In this document: in pieces, positions 1-9,303 of the stretch
Layout of the letters: each line of letters opens with the position of its first letter
How positions within the stretch are numbered: position 1 is the first letter of the stretch
Source of the DNA: an uncultured Tenacibaculum sp.
Lineage (GTDB): Bacteria; Bacteroidota; Bacteroidia; Flavobacteriales; Flavobacteriaceae
Direction of reading: 5' to 3'
Assembly (NCBI GenBank): GCA_947498055.1
Contig: CANMJA010000002.1
Coordinates: 1 to 64,000 of the forward strand
Length of the DNA: 64,000 nt
Translations under genes and position numbers: made by a program
The notes under the pieces: model-generated
Database searches by the model: none
Told to the model about the DNA's origin: nothing
What the model saw: the letters and a program-made list of their open reading frames with translations, nothing else

Positions 1-200
1 TTACAAAAATCATTAAGCAAACTGACAAAGAAAAAGTCAAATCAATTACTGCTTATAAATATCTCACAAACTCTTATCACAGTATTTTTAATTGAAAAAT
101 GGTATAATGTTTAAAAAAGAGAAAGAATTTCTGTAAAAACAATGATCAATGAGGGTATCATTGATCATTTTAGTTCGATAAAAAAGGAGTTGAGATACGT

Positions 201-1538
201 TTAATTATCTGTGTTCCTTTTGGGTCTACTATTTGTTTTATTTCTTGAATTACTTCCTCTACGTTTTTTTGGAGGCGTAGAACTTTTTTCATTAGATTTA
301 TTTCGAGGCTTAAAACTCCTTTTTTGAGAGTTGCCTTGTTTAGGTTTGTTATCCCTTCTAGGCCTTCTTTCTGAAGAACGCTTATCTTGTTGAGAGTCTT
401 TGTCTTCTGTAAGATCAAAACCTTCTAATTCTACAATTTTTAGTTTTTGTTGTAGTAGTTTTTCAATATTTCTAACATACTCTAATTCTTCGTTAGAAAC
501 TAATGAAATAGCCTCTCCGCTAGCACCTGCTCTACCTGTTCTTCCAATTCTATGCACATAATCTTCAGGTATATTAGGTAGCTCAAAATTAATAACATGT
601 GGTAAAAGAGGAATATCTAATCCACGTGCAGCAATATCGGTAGCTACTAAAACACGAATAGTGTTTTCTTTAAACCCTTTTAATGCTTTTGTTCTAGCAT
701 TCTGACTTTTGTTTCCGTGAATAGCAGCAGCAGAAATGTTTTTCTTAACTAATTTATCAGAAAGCCTGTTAGCACCATGTTTTGTACGTGTAAAAATAAG
801 TACTTGACTCCAATTACCATCAGAAATCAATTGTGTAACCATTGCTGTTTTTCTACTTTTAGGAACACGATATATTTTTTGTGTTACCATTTCTGCAGTG
901 GTGTTTTCTGGAGCAGCTTCTACAAGAACAGGATTCGTTAAAATACCTTTCGCTAATGCTTTTATTTGCTTAGAAAACGTAGCAGAAAACAATAAATTTT
1001 GACGTTTAGTTGGTAAAAGTTCCATGATCTTATTTATGTCACGAACAAAACCCATATCTAACATTCTATCCGCTTCATCTAATATTAAAATATCTACTCT
1101 TTTTAATGATAAAGCTTTTTGGCTATGTAAGTCTAACAACCTACCAGGAGTAGCTACTAAAACATCTATACCATTTCGTAAAGTTGCTATTTGGGGTTTT
1201 GGTTTTACACCTCCAAATATTACAGTAGATTTAATATTTACATACTTGCTGTAATCTCTAACATTATCATAAATTTGAGCAGCTAATTCTCTGGTCGGAG
1301 TTAATATTAATGCTCTAATAGGTCGATACTTTGGGTTTTTTGTATCTGTGATAATTTGTAATATAGGTAAAGTAAATCCGGCTGTTTTACCAGTTCCTGT
1401 TTGTGCAGATGCTAAAACATCTTTTCCTTCTAATATTACAGGTATTGCTTTTTCTTGTATTGGTGATGGATTTGTATATCCTTTCTCTTCTATTGCTTTT
1501 AAAAGGGGGGCTTTTAATCCTAGTGATTCAAACGTCAT
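201..1538 (-). CDS. rhlE: DEAD-box RNA helicase, RhlE type
   Basis: ATP-dependent RNA helicase of the RhlE class (ribosome assembly and RNA remodelling, cytoplasm). The 445-residue product shows the family motifs in order: the Q motif region with FESLGL near the start, Walker [25 protein letters not shown] in [15 protein letters not shown] in [18 protein letters not shown] and [10 protein letters not shown]. The C-terminal 80 residues are basic, rich in R, K, N and S, as is usual for flavobacterial RhlE and consistent with RNA binding. I take the start at 1538 (MTFESLGL); a longer frame to 1619 only adds a non-homologous hydrophobic leader. It is transcribed alone on the minus strand. Family certain; the exact paralogue is not. 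Confidence 0.93.
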   Translation of the reverse strand: MTFESLGLKAPLLKAIEEKGYTNPSPIQEKAIPVILEGKDVLASAQTGTGKTAGFTLPILQIITDTKNPKYRPIRALILTPTRELAAQIYDNVRDYSKYVNIKSTVIFGGVKPKPQIATLRNGIDVLVATPGRLLDLHSQKALSLKRVDILILDEADRMLDMGFVRDINKIMELLPTKRQNLLFSATFSKQIKALAKGILTNPVLVEAAPENTTAEMVTQKIYRVPKSRKTAMVTQLISDGNWSQVLIFTRTKHGANRLSDKLVKKNISAAAIHGNKSQNARTKALKGFKENTIRVLVATDIAARGLDIPLLPHVINFELPNIPEDYVHRIGRTGRAGASGEAISLVSNEELEYVRNIEKLLQQKLKIVELEGFDLTEDKDSQQDKRSSERRPRRDNKPKQGNSQKRSFKPRNKSNEKSSTPPKKRRGSNSRNKTNSRPKRNTDN

Positions 1539-1611
1539 AAATGTGTATACAGAAATAAAATAAATTATTTCAAATGAAGGGCAAAGGTACGTTAATGATT
1601 GTTTAAATAAG

Positions 1612-1639
1612 AAAAGCACCTAAATATTTAAGTGCTTTT
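1612..1639 (-). terminator. intrinsic terminator downstream of the glycine-rich gene
   Basis: AAAAGCAC and GTGCTTTT form an 8-bp stem around an AT-rich 12-nt loop, with T-rich ends on both strands. It lies between the glycine-rich small gene and rhlE, so it should end the minus-strand transcript from 1923. Confidence 0.6.
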
Positions 1640-1668
1640 GTAGTATAGTAATAGGTTCGTTTTTAACT

Positions 1669-1923
1669 TTATTTGCTCATTGCATTCTTAATAATACCAA
1701 CAATAGCCATTAAAGCACCTCCTCCGGTTGCACCTCCAGCTAAACTGCCTACAAGCCCACCAAGGTCTAAGCCTAGCATGCCAAGTAGTTGACCTCCTAG
1801 TCCTCCTCCTAAAATACCAACCACAGAATTCCAAAGGGTTCCTAATGAAAATTTCTTTAATAAAGCTCCAGCTATGTTACCACCTACAGCTCCTGTAAGC
1901 AAACTAATAATTACGTCAGTCAT
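1669..1923 (-). CDS. small glycine-rich hydrophobic protein
   Basis: An 84-residue protein made almost wholly of hydrophobic and glycine residues, with repeated GGxLGG, LGGLVG and GGATGGG patterns like glycine-zipper membrane proteins. It probably forms two or three tightly packed membrane helices. No enzymatic motif is present and I do not recognise a characterised family, although similar short proteins are common in Flavobacteria. It stands alone between rhlE and the AstE/RimK pair with its own terminator. The clean start codon, lack of overlap and strong composition support a real gene. Function unknown. Confidence 0.7.
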   Translation of the reverse strand: MTDVIISLLTGAVGGNIAGALLKKFSLGTLWNSVVGILGGGLGGQLLGMLGLDLGGLVGSLAGGATGGGALMAIVGIIKNAMSK

Positions 1924-1985
1924 GATTTTGATTTTTTGTTAATCTGATAATAAATTAACAAAATTTTAAGTTTAAAAACAAATAT

Positions 1986-2948
1986 TTAAGAACCTATATT
2001 AAATAAAGGATCTCCGAGATTTACCACAGGAAAATTGTTTTTAGTAATTATATAACCATCTTTTGGTGCTTTAATAGGAAATTTAGTTTCTCCATAGGTA
2101 TCCATTATAAAACCTATAATATCTCCTTTTTTAACAGCAGCACCGTTTTTAATTTTGGCATTAAAAATACCAGCGGCTTTCGCTCTTAGCCAACTTCTTT
2201 TGATTATTTCTATAGATTTTTTGTTTTCGGGAATGCTAATATCACTGTCAAGCATTTTAAAATGCTTTAACACTCTTAAAGTACCATAAATACCTTGTTG
2301 AATAGCATATTCATCTATACGTAAAGATTCTCCTCCTTCATACACAATAACAGGAATGTTATTTTTAAAACATTCGTTTCTAAATGATTTTGGAATTAAT
2401 TTAGAACCAAATTTAAAAGGACTATTAAAGAGATCTGCTAATAATTTTCCACGTTCATCTTGAGGAGTATATCGTATTTGTGCATAATTACTTCTTTGCG
2501 CACCACCTGTATGATAATCAATAGCAAAATCTACATTTTTAATAATTTCTTTCATTAAATAGTAAGCTAGCCTACTTGCCAAAGAGCCTTTTCTGGTACC
2601 AGGAAAACTACGATTTACATCTTTACCATGCATTTCTCTAGAAAAATCTAGAAAACCAAAAATATTAAGTAAGGGAACTACAATAACACAGCCTCTATGA
2701 ATTTTATAAGATTTGTCAATAAGCATTCTTCTAACAACTTCTATGCTATTAATTTCATCACCATGTAAACCACCTTGTAATAAAACAGTAGGGCCTAACT
2801 CTTCTCCATTAAAAACATAAATGGGAATTTCTATTAAAGTTCCAGTTGGTAATCTATCTACCGGAATTTTAATTAGTTTAGATTCTCCTAAACCAATTCT
2901 TTCTCCTCTTATAATTACCTCTTTGTTCTTAAAATTCTTGTTGAACAT
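1986..2948 (-). CDS. succinylglutamate desuccinylase/aspartoacylase family (M14-like) metallohydrolase
   Basis: A 320-residue zinc hydrolase of the AstE/AspA branch of the M14 superfamily. Visible ligands are His and Glu in GGLHGDEIN near residue 60 and a later His in DYHTGG; the Arg-rich RSFPG segment is the usual substrate-binding stretch. The C-terminal 70 residues (IIKRSWLRAKAAGIF onward) look like the biotinyl-lipoyl-like barrel common in this subfamily. It starts 34 bp inside the 3' end of the RimK-type ligase, so the two are translationally coupled. Such pairs are thought to add and remove amino-acid or glutamate tails; the substrate here is unknown. Confidence 0.85.
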   Translation of the reverse strand: MFNKNFKNKEVIIRGERIGLGESKLIKIPVDRLPTGTLIEIPIYVFNGEELGPTVLLQGGLHGDEINSIEVVRRMLIDKSYKIHRGCVIVVPLLNIFGFLDFSREMHGKDVNRSFPGTRKGSLASRLAYYLMKEIIKNVDFAIDYHTGGAQRSNYAQIRYTPQDERGKLLADLFNSPFKFGSKLIPKSFRNECFKNNIPVIVYEGGESLRIDEYAIQQGIYGTLRVLKHFKMLDSDISIPENKKSIEIIKRSWLRAKAAGIFNAKIKNGAAVKKGDIIGFIMDTYGETKFPIKAPKDGYIITKNNFPVVNLGDPLFNIGS

Positions 2949-3817
2949 TTTTTTTCTAAATATTTTATAATTCCTTCTGCTACATTTACTTTTGTATAAG
3001 CTTCTATACCTTGTAAACCAGGAGTAGAATTAACCTCAATTAATAACGGACCTCTTTTAGATCTAATTAAATCTACACCAGCAATAGGTAAACCTAAATA
3101 ATTAGCAGCTTTAATGGCCATTGTTTTTTCCTTATCGCTTATGTTAGCTTTAAAACCAGTTCCTCCCCTATGTATGTTAGATCTAAAATCATCTTCTAAG
3201 CCTTTTCGTTTCATAGAAGAAATAACTTTATCACCAGCTACAAAAACACGTATATCTTCACTATTACTCTCCTTAATAAATTCTTGTAATAGAATGCTCA
3301 TGTTCATTCTGTAAAAAGTATCGATAATAGATTTTGCTGATTTTTTACTTTCTGCTAACATTACACCCATACCTTGTGTTCCTTCTTGAAGTTTTATAAT
3401 TACAGGAGCACCACCAAGTAATTCTATTTGTTCTTTAATATTTTCAGGATTTACAGAAAAAACAGTATCAGGTATAGGAATGTTTTTTCGATTCATTATT
3501 TGCAGTGTACGAACTTTATTCTGAGCTCTTAAAATTCCTAACGATCTTGCAGTACTATATACGCCATTCATTTCAAATTCCTTTACAACTGCTGCTCCAT
3601 GTCTGGTTGCAGAAGCACCAATTCTAGGAATGATAACATCAGGTTCATCAATTATATTTTCACCATAATAAATAATTTGACGTTTGCCATTACTTAATTT
3701 AATAGAACACCTCATGTGATTTATGATGCTAACATCATGACCACGTTTCACTGCTTCGTCATAAATTCTTTTAGTAGAATAAATATTCTCACTAACAGAT
3801 AGAATAAAAATATTCAT
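2915..3817 (-). CDS. rimK: RimK-type ATP-grasp ligase
   Basis: A 300-residue ATP-grasp enzyme of the RimK family, which in Enterobacteria adds glutamates to the C-terminus of ribosomal protein S6. The N-terminal part carries the RimK pre-ATP-grasp domain with PRIGASATRHG. The ATP-grasp core shows IIKLQEGTQGMGVML, the loop VLLQEF-like stretch (ILLQEFIKES), DIRVFVAGDKVI, the glycine-rich loop NIHRGGTG, and the metal-binding LLIEVNSTPGLQGIE. It is the first gene of a two-gene minus-strand unit with the AstE-like hydrolase. The S6 target is inferred only from the family. Confidence 0.9.
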   Translation of the reverse strand: MNIFILSVSENIYSTKRIYDEAVKRGHDVSIINHMRCSIKLSNGKRQIIYYGENIIDEPDVIIPRIGASATRHGAAVVKEFEMNGVYSTARSLGILRAQNKVRTLQIMNRKNIPIPDTVFSVNPENIKEQIELLGGAPVIIKLQEGTQGMGVMLAESKKSAKSIIDTFYRMNMSILLQEFIKESNSEDIRVFVAGDKVISSMKRKGLEDDFRSNIHRGGTGFKANISDKEKTMAIKAANYLGLPIAGVDLIRSKRGPLLIEVNSTPGLQGIEAYTKVNVAEGIIKYLEKKCSTRILRTKR

Positions 3818-3904
3818 GGGAGCTTCTTTTTACACAAATCTAATCAAAATTTAAAGTGAAAACTATTTTTTATTTTTGAAGATATATTTAGTCAAACCAA
3901 ATCC

Positions 3905-6736
3905 ATGAAAAAAATATTCCTTGGGCTGTTTATAATAGCTACTAACATATTTGCACAGCAAGTACCAACATCTTCTATAAATGTACAAAACGCATTACAG
4001 CAGAAAAAAAAATTAAGTGAAACCTCTTTGGTTAAAAATATTTCTTTTGAAAATATTGGACCTACTGTAATGAGTGGTAGAGTAGTAGATATTGATGTAA
4101 ATCCAGAAAACACGAATGAGTTTTATGTTGGTTATGCTTCTGGAGGTTTATGGTACACAAAAAATAACGGAAATACTTTTGTTCCTGTGTTAGATAATTC
4201 ACCTACTCAAAATATTGGAGATATAGCAATAGATTGGAAAAACGGGACTATTTGGGTAGGAACAGGAGAAAATAATTCATCTCGTTCTTCTTATGCAGGA
4301 ATCGGAATTTTAAAATCTACAGATAAAGGAAAAACATGGCAAAATGTTGGGCTTCATGATTCGCATCATATAGGTCGAATTTTAATAAATCCTAAAAATC
4401 CTAACGAAGTTATTATAGGTGTTTTAGGTCATTTATATTCTTCAAATAAGGAAAGAGGAGTTTATAAAACTACAGATGGAGGAAAAACATGGACTAGAAC
4501 ATTATTTATTAATGAGAATACTGGAATTATAGACATACAGCAAGCACCCAATAATTTTAATGTTTTATATGCGGCATCTTGGGAGCGTAATCGAAAGGCT
4601 TGGAATTTTGATGGAGACGGAGAAAATTCAGCAATATATAAATCAACAGATGCAGGAAATACATGGACGAAAATTTCTATAAATAATGGGTTTCCTAATG
4701 GAAAAGGTGTAGGTAGAATTGGTTTAGCTGTTTACAATGAAAATACCGTATACGCTTTTCATGATAGTCAATTCAGAAGAAAAAAAGAGAAAAACAACAA
4801 AAAGTCTTCTAATGCATTAACAAAAGAAGATTTTAAAACAATGTTAGTAGCAGACTTTCTAAAATTAACAGATAAAAAATTAAATTCCTATTTAAAAACA
4901 AACGGGTTTCAAGAAAAATATAGAGCTGAAAATGTAAAGCAAATGGTTCGTACAGGCTCTGTAAAACCTATAGATTTAGCTAAATACTTAGAAAATGCAA
5001 ATTCTTTGTTGTTTGACACACCAGTAATTGGTGCAGAGGTTTTTAAAACAACAAATGGCGGAACATCATGGAAAAAAACGCATGAAGGGTATTTAGATGA
5101 TTTATACTATTCTTATGGGTATTATTTTGGAGAAATACGAGTAGACCCACAAGATGAAAATGGTATTTATGTATTAGGAGTACCTATTTTAAAATCGAAA
5201 GATGGTGGAAAAACATTTATTTCTATAAGTAAAGAAAATGTACATGCAGATCATCAAGCATTATGGGTGAACCCAAAAATGAAAGGACATTTAGTAGAAG
5301 GAAATGATGGAGGGTTAAATATTTCTTACGATGATGGAGAGAGTTGGTTAAAATTAAATACGCCTCCTGTAGGTCAGTTTTATGCAATTTATGCAGATAA
5401 TCAAACGCCATATAACGTGTATGGAGGATTACAAGATAATGGTGTTTGGACGGCAAAACATACTGCTAAAGTAGATAAAACATGGAAACAGTCTGGTAAA
5501 AACCCATACCAATCTATTATGGGTGGAGATGGAATGCAAGTACAAGTAGATGATAGAAATCCGAACATTGTATATACAGGTTATCAATTTGGAAATTATT
5601 TTAGAATTGATAGAAAAACAGGAAAACGTACTTATATTCAACCAAAGCATACTTTAGGAGAAAATCCATATCGTTTTAACTGGCAAACACCCATTCATTT
5701 ATCAAAACACAATCAAGATATTTTATATTTAGGAGGAAATAAACTACATAGATCTTTGGATAAAGGAAATCATTGGGAAACCATATCTGACGATTTAACA
5801 AAAGGAGGGAAAAAAGGAAATGTAGCTTATGGTACTTTAACAACTATTAGTGAAAGTCCTTTTCAATTCGGAGTTATTTATGTGGGTTCAGATGACGGTT
5901 TAGTGCATCTTACAAAAAATGGAGGAGGAAGTTGGGAAACTATTTCAAGTTCACTTCCAAAAGATTTATGGGTAAGTAGAGTTATTGCTTCTAAGCACAA
6001 AAAAGAACGCGTTTATGTTACATTAAATGGGTATCGTTGGGATGATTTTAATACCTATATATATGTTTCTGAAGATTACGGAAAAACTTGGAAAAGCATT
6101 CGTGGAAACATGCCAATATCACCAGTAAATGTAATTAAAGAAGATCCTTCAAATGAGAATATTTTATATGCTGGAACAGATAATGGATTGTATGTTTCTC
6201 TGAATAAAGGAAGTTCTTGGGAGGTTTTTGTAAAAGATTTACCAAATGTAGCTGTACACGATTTGGTAATTCAACCAAAAGCAAAAGACTTAATAGTTGG
6301 TACTCACGGAAGAAGTTTATACAAAGCGAATATTTCACTTCTACAAGAATTTGTAAAAAAGGAAAATAATAATTCAGATACTATTTTTTCTATTGAAAAC
6401 ATTAAAAAAAGTGATTCTTGGGGAAGTTCTTGGAGTAAATGGTTGCAACCGAATACACCAAAGATAAAGGTGCCTTTTTATGTAGCAAATGAAAAAGAAG
6501 TGTCTATAAATATTTATGCAGGAGATATTAAAGTAAATTCAATAAAAAAGAAAGTTGTAAAAGGATTTAATGAAGTAGTTTTTGATGTTTCTTTTAATAA
6601 AGAAGGATTAAAAAAATATAAAAAAGAGCATACAGAAGCAATATTAGAAGAAGCTAAAAACAAAAAAACATATCTTCCTAAAGGAAAATATAAAGTAACA
6701 TTAAATAACGAAGAGAAAACTTTTGAAGTAAAGTAA
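3905..6736 (+). CDS. secreted BNR/Asp-box beta-propeller protein (sortilin/VPS10-like)
   Basis: A 943-residue exported protein with an N-terminal signal peptide ending near FAQQ. It is built of repeated Asp-box segments such as STDKGKTW, TTDGGKTW, STDAGNTW, TTNGGTSW and SEDYGKTW, the blade motif of sialidase- and sortilin-type propellers. A lysine-rich helical insertion lies at about residues 290-370. The C-terminal 100 residues are a small beta domain ending in YLPKGKYKVTLNNEEK, seen after the propeller in flavobacterial glycosyl-hydrolase-annotated homologues; it is not a clear type IX sorting tail. No catalytic residues can be assigned. A TATTTTTG promoter-like element lies about 30 bp upstream of the start. 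Confidence 0.85.
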   Translation: MKKIFLGLFIIATNIFAQQVPTSSINVQNALQQKKKLSETSLVKNISFENIGPTVMSGRVVDIDVNPENTNEFYVGYASGGLWYTKNNGNTFVPVLDNSPTQNIGDIAIDWKNGTIWVGTGENNSSRSSYAGIGILKSTDKGKTWQNVGLHDSHHIGRILINPKNPNEVIIGVLGHLYSSNKERGVYKTTDGGKTWTRTLFINENTGIIDIQQAPNNFNVLYAASWERNRKAWNFDGDGENSAIYKSTDAGNTWTKISINNGFPNGKGVGRIGLAVYNENTVYAFHDSQFRRKKEKNNKKSSNALTKEDFKTMLVADFLKLTDKKLNSYLKTNGFQEKYRAENVKQMVRTGSVKPIDLAKYLENANSLLFDTPVIGAEVFKTTNGGTSWKKTHEGYLDDLYYSYGYYFGEIRVDPQDENGIYVLGVPILKSKDGGKTFISISKENVHADHQALWVNPKMKGHLVEGNDGGLNISYDDGESWLKLNTPPVGQFYAIYADNQTPYNVYGGLQDNGVWTAKHTAKVDKTWKQSGKNPYQSIMGGDGMQVQVDDRNPNIVYTGYQFGNYFRIDRKTGKRTYIQPKHTLGENPYRFNWQTPIHLSKHNQDILYLGGNKLHRSLDKGNHWETISDDLTKGGKKGNVAYGTLTTISESPFQFGVIYVGSDDGLVHLTKNGGGSWETISSSLPKDLWVSRVIASKHKKERVYVTLNGYRWDDFNTYIYVSEDYGKTWKSIRGNMPISPVNVIKEDPSNENILYAGTDNGLYVSLNKGSSWEVFVKDLPNVAVHDLVIQPKAKDLIVGTHGRSLYKANISLLQEFVKKENNNSDTIFSIENIKKSDSWGSSWSKWLQPNTPKIKVPFYVANEKEVSINIYAGDIKVNSIKKKVVKGFNEVVFDVSFNKEGLKKYKKEHTEAILEEAKNKKTYLPKGKYKVTLNNEEKTFEVK

Positions 6737-6737
6737 A

Positions 6738-7100
6738 ATGGGGATAATAAAAGTTGAGAATATTAAAATTTATACCAATCACGGTTGCTTAGAAGAAGAA
6801 GCTAAAATTGGTTCTGAATACAGAGTAGATATTGAGGTGAAAGCAAATTTAAATAAATCGGCAGAATCTGACGAATTAAAAGACACTGTAGACTATGTTC
6901 ACCTAAATAAAATAGCAAAAGAAGAAATGGCAATACGTTCTAAATTATTAGAACACGTAGCACAACGAATTTTAAATAGAATTTTTAAAGAGATACAACT
7001 TGTTGATGAAGCGGTAGTTAGTGTTTCAAAAATGAATCCTCCAATAGGAGGAAATGTAGGAGAAGTGACCATTGTTTTGTCTGAAAAACGTAAAAGTTAA
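6738..7100 (+). CDS. folB: dihydroneopterin aldolase
   Basis: A 120-residue protein of the FolB family, which cleaves 7,8-dihydroneopterin to 6-hydroxymethyl-dihydropterin and glycolaldehyde in folate synthesis. Family marks are IKVENIKIYTNHGCLEEE at the N-terminus, DTVDYVHLNKI, the active-site Glu region LLEHVAQRI and the C-terminal KMNPPIGGNVGEVTIVL. It follows the BNR protein by 1 bp, so the two may share a transcript although their functions are unrelated. It is the last host gene before the tRNA-Cys insertion site. Confidence 0.93.
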   Translation: MGIIKVENIKIYTNHGCLEEEAKIGSEYRVDIEVKANLNKSAESDELKDTVDYVHLNKIAKEEMAIRSKLLEHVAQRILNRIFKEIQLVDEAVVSVSKMNPPIGGNVGEVTIVLSEKRKS

Positions 7101-7107
7101 AAAATAC

Positions 7108-7138
7108 TTGTAATAAATAAGAAAAAGCTTAAATTTGC
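7108..7138 (+). promoter_or_regulatory. Bacteroidetes-type promoter of tRNA-Cys
   Basis: TAAATTTG at 7131-7138 fits the flavobacterial -7 element TAnnTTTG. A TTG at 7109-7111 lies 19 nt upstream at the expected -33 place. The tRNA begins 12 nt after the -7 element. Confidence 0.65.
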
Positions 7139-7150
7139 ATGCACACAAAA

Positions 7151-7221
7151 GGTGTCGTGGCCGAGTGGCTAGGCAGTGGTCTGCAACACCATCTACAGCG
7201 GTTCGAATCCGCTCGACACCT
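7151..7221 (+). tRNA. trnC: tRNA-Cys (anticodon GCA)
   Basis: The cloverleaf can be folded by eye: acceptor GGTGTCG (7151-7157) with CGACACC (7214-7220), discriminator base 7221, a D arm in GGCCGAGTGGCTAGGC, an anticodon stem around the loop CTGCAAC (anticodon GCA) and a T arm with GGTTCGAATCC. CCA is not encoded. Its 3' end from 7201 is the integration site of the 26 kb element and is repeated at 33442, so the gene stays intact after insertion. Confidence 0.95.
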
Positions 7222-7229
7222 CTAGAACC
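7201..7229. repeat. attL, 29-bp direct repeat
   Basis: Spans the T arm and acceptor 3' strand of tRNA-Cys plus eight bases beyond. It is identical to 33442-33470, and the match ends exactly at 7200 and 7230 where the two copies differ. Confidence 0.95.
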
Positions 7230-7263
7230 CTTTTAAAACATTGTTTTTTAAGGGTTTGTTTTT
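7226..7263 (+). terminator. element-supplied terminator for tRNA-Cys
   Basis: AACCCTT (7226-7232) pairs with AAGGGTT (7250-7256), followed by TGTTTTTT. It lies just inside the left end and replaces the tRNA's original terminator, which was separated from it by the insertion. Confidence 0.6.
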
Positions 7264-7266
7264 TAA

Positions 7267-7288
7267 GGGGAAACTACAGGGGAAACTA
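7267..7288. repeat. recombinase arm-site repeat, left end
   Basis: GGGGAAACTA occurs twice with 12-bp periodicity (7267-7276, 7279-7288). A close relative (GGGGAAATAT, GGGGAAAGTA) lies at 33314-33334 inside the right end. The mirrored placement suggests arm-type binding sites. The rest of 7289-7593 is AT-rich and I see no gene in it. Confidence 0.5.
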
Positions 7289-7593
7289 AGAACTTGTTTT
7301 TGTTTTTAAATTTCACATCTAATTTATAAATTTTAATTTAGAAAGAAAGTAAGCTTTTTCAGAATATTATAAATAGTAACAGATTTTATTTATATTAGCA
7401 TCATTAATATTATAATGATATTTAGAATTAACCCCTGAAACTAAACTAAATCAAACATGAATAGAAATATCTATTTACTCCCTAAAATCACATTTTGGTT
7501 TATTTCTACACCCTTAATTCTAATATCTAAATATAGAATCTAAAAAATTACTGCCTTATATTTACTCTAGTATTAATTTTAAATAGAGTAATT

Positions 7594-7761
7594 ATGAAAA
7601 AAGTAGCATTAATTTTAATGGTATTAGTTGGTAGCGTTTTATTGTTAACTAGCTGTACAGATCAATCAAAAGAATTAGAAGAAAGAATAGAAAATGAAAC
7701 AATGCTTATTGAACCAGAAGACAACGGAACACCAGAAGACGAAGGAGAAATTATGGAGTAA
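7594..7761 (+). CDS. small acidic lipoprotein
   Basis: A 55-residue protein (MKKVALILMV start). A signal peptide with lipobox LLTSC predicts cleavage before Cys21; the remaining 35 residues are Glu/Asp-rich with no fold signature. The gene begins a plus-strand group at the left end of the element, and the following membrane-protein gene overlaps its 3' part in another frame or starts at its stop codon. The upstream AT-rich stretch has no obvious -33/-7 pair. Function unknown; a surface or exclusion role is only a guess. Confidence 0.7.
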   Translation: MKKVALILMVLVGSVLLLTSCTDQSKELEERIENETMLIEPEDNGTPEDEGEIME

Positions 7762-8503
7762 ATTGAAAATTGTAGCGTTTTTAAAAGGTGTCTTTATGTT
7801 CTTTGTTTTAACTCTCTCTCTTTTTCATGTTTTTTTTAAAAACACGAATCCTAAAGAGTTAGAACAACTTTCTTTATATGCTAAAAAAGTAAAAGAACGT
7901 GACGCCTTTTTTTTAAAGCACTTTAAATCCATAAATGATGAAAAAGGAGAAAAAGCTTATTTAGATTACAAAAAAGAATTACTAATTATAAAAAAAGCAA
8001 AGCATAAATATGCTAAAGAGTTTAGTTTTTTCGGAAGAAAAAGTAAACATTTTTGGATATTTATTTTTGGTATAGTTTTAGGGTTTTTTTATTTCTCTGT
8101 AAAATCTTTGTTTGATGAATTTTCGAGAGGAAGTACTTTTAAACATCAATTTACTTCTATTTGTGGTATCATAGTTTCTTCATTTTGGTTAATACACTTA
8201 TTCTTTTTTACTCAAAAAGATTTTAATAAGAATACATATTTCACTATGATATTAGTGTGTGCTATTTTAATGAGTTTTTTTACTTACTATTTAGTTAAAT
8301 ACTATACTTATAAAGATCAAGTTATTAATAATTTACTAGGAGTATTACACAGGATAAAATCAAAACATTATCCTAAAATAGCTTATAAAGCTTTTTACTA
8401 TCAAAGAAATAATCAGTCAGGTATAAGTGGTGTTAGCACTGTTGAGGAGGATATAGAAAAGTTTGATGTCGATTTAAAAGAAACCATTAATAAAATAGCA
8501 TAA
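7694..8503 (+). CDS. four-TM membrane protein
   Basis: A protein of up to 269 residues with four hydrophobic segments: IVAFLKGVFMFF, FWIFIFGIVLGFF, ICGIIVSSFWLIHLFF and MILVCAILMSFF. A charged periplasmic or cytosolic loop lies between TM1 and TM2, and a soluble C-terminal 70 residues follows TM4. The start is uncertain: ATG 7694 overlaps the lipoprotein by 68 bp in another frame; a TTG a few bases after the lipoprotein stop, or ATG 7797, would also leave TM1 largely intact. It overlaps the next small gene by one base. No family recognised; it is cargo at the left end of the element. Confidence 0.65.
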   Translation: MKQCLLNQKTTEHQKTKEKLWSKLKIVAFLKGVFMFFVLTLSLFHVFFKNTNPKELEQLSLYAKKVKERDAFFLKHFKSINDEKGEKAYLDYKKELLIIKKAKHKYAKEFSFFGRKSKHFWIFIFGIVLGFFYFSVKSLFDEFSRGSTFKHQFTSICGIIVSSFWLIHLFFFTQKDFNKNTYFTMILVCAILMSFFTYYLVKYYTYKDQVINNLLGVLHRIKSKHYPKIAYKAFYYQRNNQSGISGVSTVEEDIEKFDVDLKETINKIA

Positions 8504-8715
8504 TGAAAAAAATGGTAAAAAAGATATTAAAAAGAATCTTCTCTAGAAAAATACTTATTAATAGAGATTTAAGAGAATTATTGACAAATAGTACATTAAA
8601 AGATATTAAAAAAAAGATACTTGAAGAAGAAAAAAAAACAAAAGAAATAGACAATAAACTAAGATTAAAAATAAAAAAGCTAAAAAAATACCGTGATTTT
8701 AGGTCTGTAATCTAG
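8503..8715 (+). CDS. small basic protein
   Basis: A 70-residue protein with about 40 per cent lysine plus arginine and a likely coiled coil in its second half (IKKKILEEEKKTKEIDNKL). Its ATG overlaps the stop codon of the four-TM gene, which argues for co-translation. It ends directly against the end of the convergent regulator gene. No family recognised. Confidence 0.55.
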   Translation: MKKMVKKILKRIFSRKILINRDLRELLTNSTLKDIKKKILEEEKKTKEIDNKLRLKIKKLKKYRDFRSVI

Positions 8716-9129
8716 TTATTTACGGTTTATAGCTTTTTTTAAGAGATCCTCATAAGAATCTAATTTGTCGTACATTTTTTTAAGTTCTCTTTGCTGTTGA
8801 TAATTATTAAATAAAGCAGTTATAGCATCTATTTTAGGTTCTGCTCTAAATTCTTCATTATTATGTATAATAAAGTCTAATATTTCCTCTTTTTTAAAAT
8901 CGTTTAAATTACCATAACTATACATAGAGCCTTCTCCGTTTATAACCCAATTTAAATTAACTTCTGGGAATGTTTGAGATATTTTTTGAATAAAATCTAC
9001 TTTAGGTATGGATTTTCCTAAAATAATATTTCTTATTTGTGTGTCTGAATACGTTAATAGCAAACCAAAACTCCTATAGTTATGGTTTTTTATATTCATT
9101 ATCTCTTCAATTCGTTTGTTGATTCCCAT
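8716..9129 (-). CDS. phage-type HTH regulator
   Basis: A 137-residue protein whose N-terminal 70 residues are an XRE/CI-like helix-turn-helix: YRSFGLLLTYSDTQIRNIILGKSIPKVDFI followed by FPEVNLNWVINGEG, a phrase typical of bacteriophage repressors and their relatives. The C-terminal half is a short charged coiled coil, and no S24 peptidase domain is present. It is convergent with the membrane cassette and separate from the CI-like gene at the right end, so the element has two repressor-type proteins. It may control the cargo arm. A TACATTTG element lies upstream near 9190 but points the other way. Confidence 0.8.
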   Translation of the reverse strand: MGINKRIEEIMNIKNHNYRSFGLLLTYSDTQIRNIILGKSIPKVDFIQKISQTFPEVNLNWVINGEGSMYSYGNLNDFKKEEILDFIIHNNEEFRAEPKIDAITALFNNYQQQRELKKMYDKLDSYEDLLKKAINRK

Positions 9130-9303
9130 TAAAAATTATATACAATTGAACAAATACGAAATAAATTTTGTTTTAACGAACTTTATACCGTACATTTGTT
9201 ATGCTGATGTCCAAATATAGTTACAAAAATTTAACCATAATCATTATATACACATAAAACTCTTGAAATTAATACTAAAAAAAAGAAGAATAGTTTTTCA
9301 TGA

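Noticed and set aside
7441..7545. Short open frame of 29 codons near the left end
   Set aside because: No overlap, promoter or conserved feature supports it, and it lies in AT-rich att-flanking DNA.
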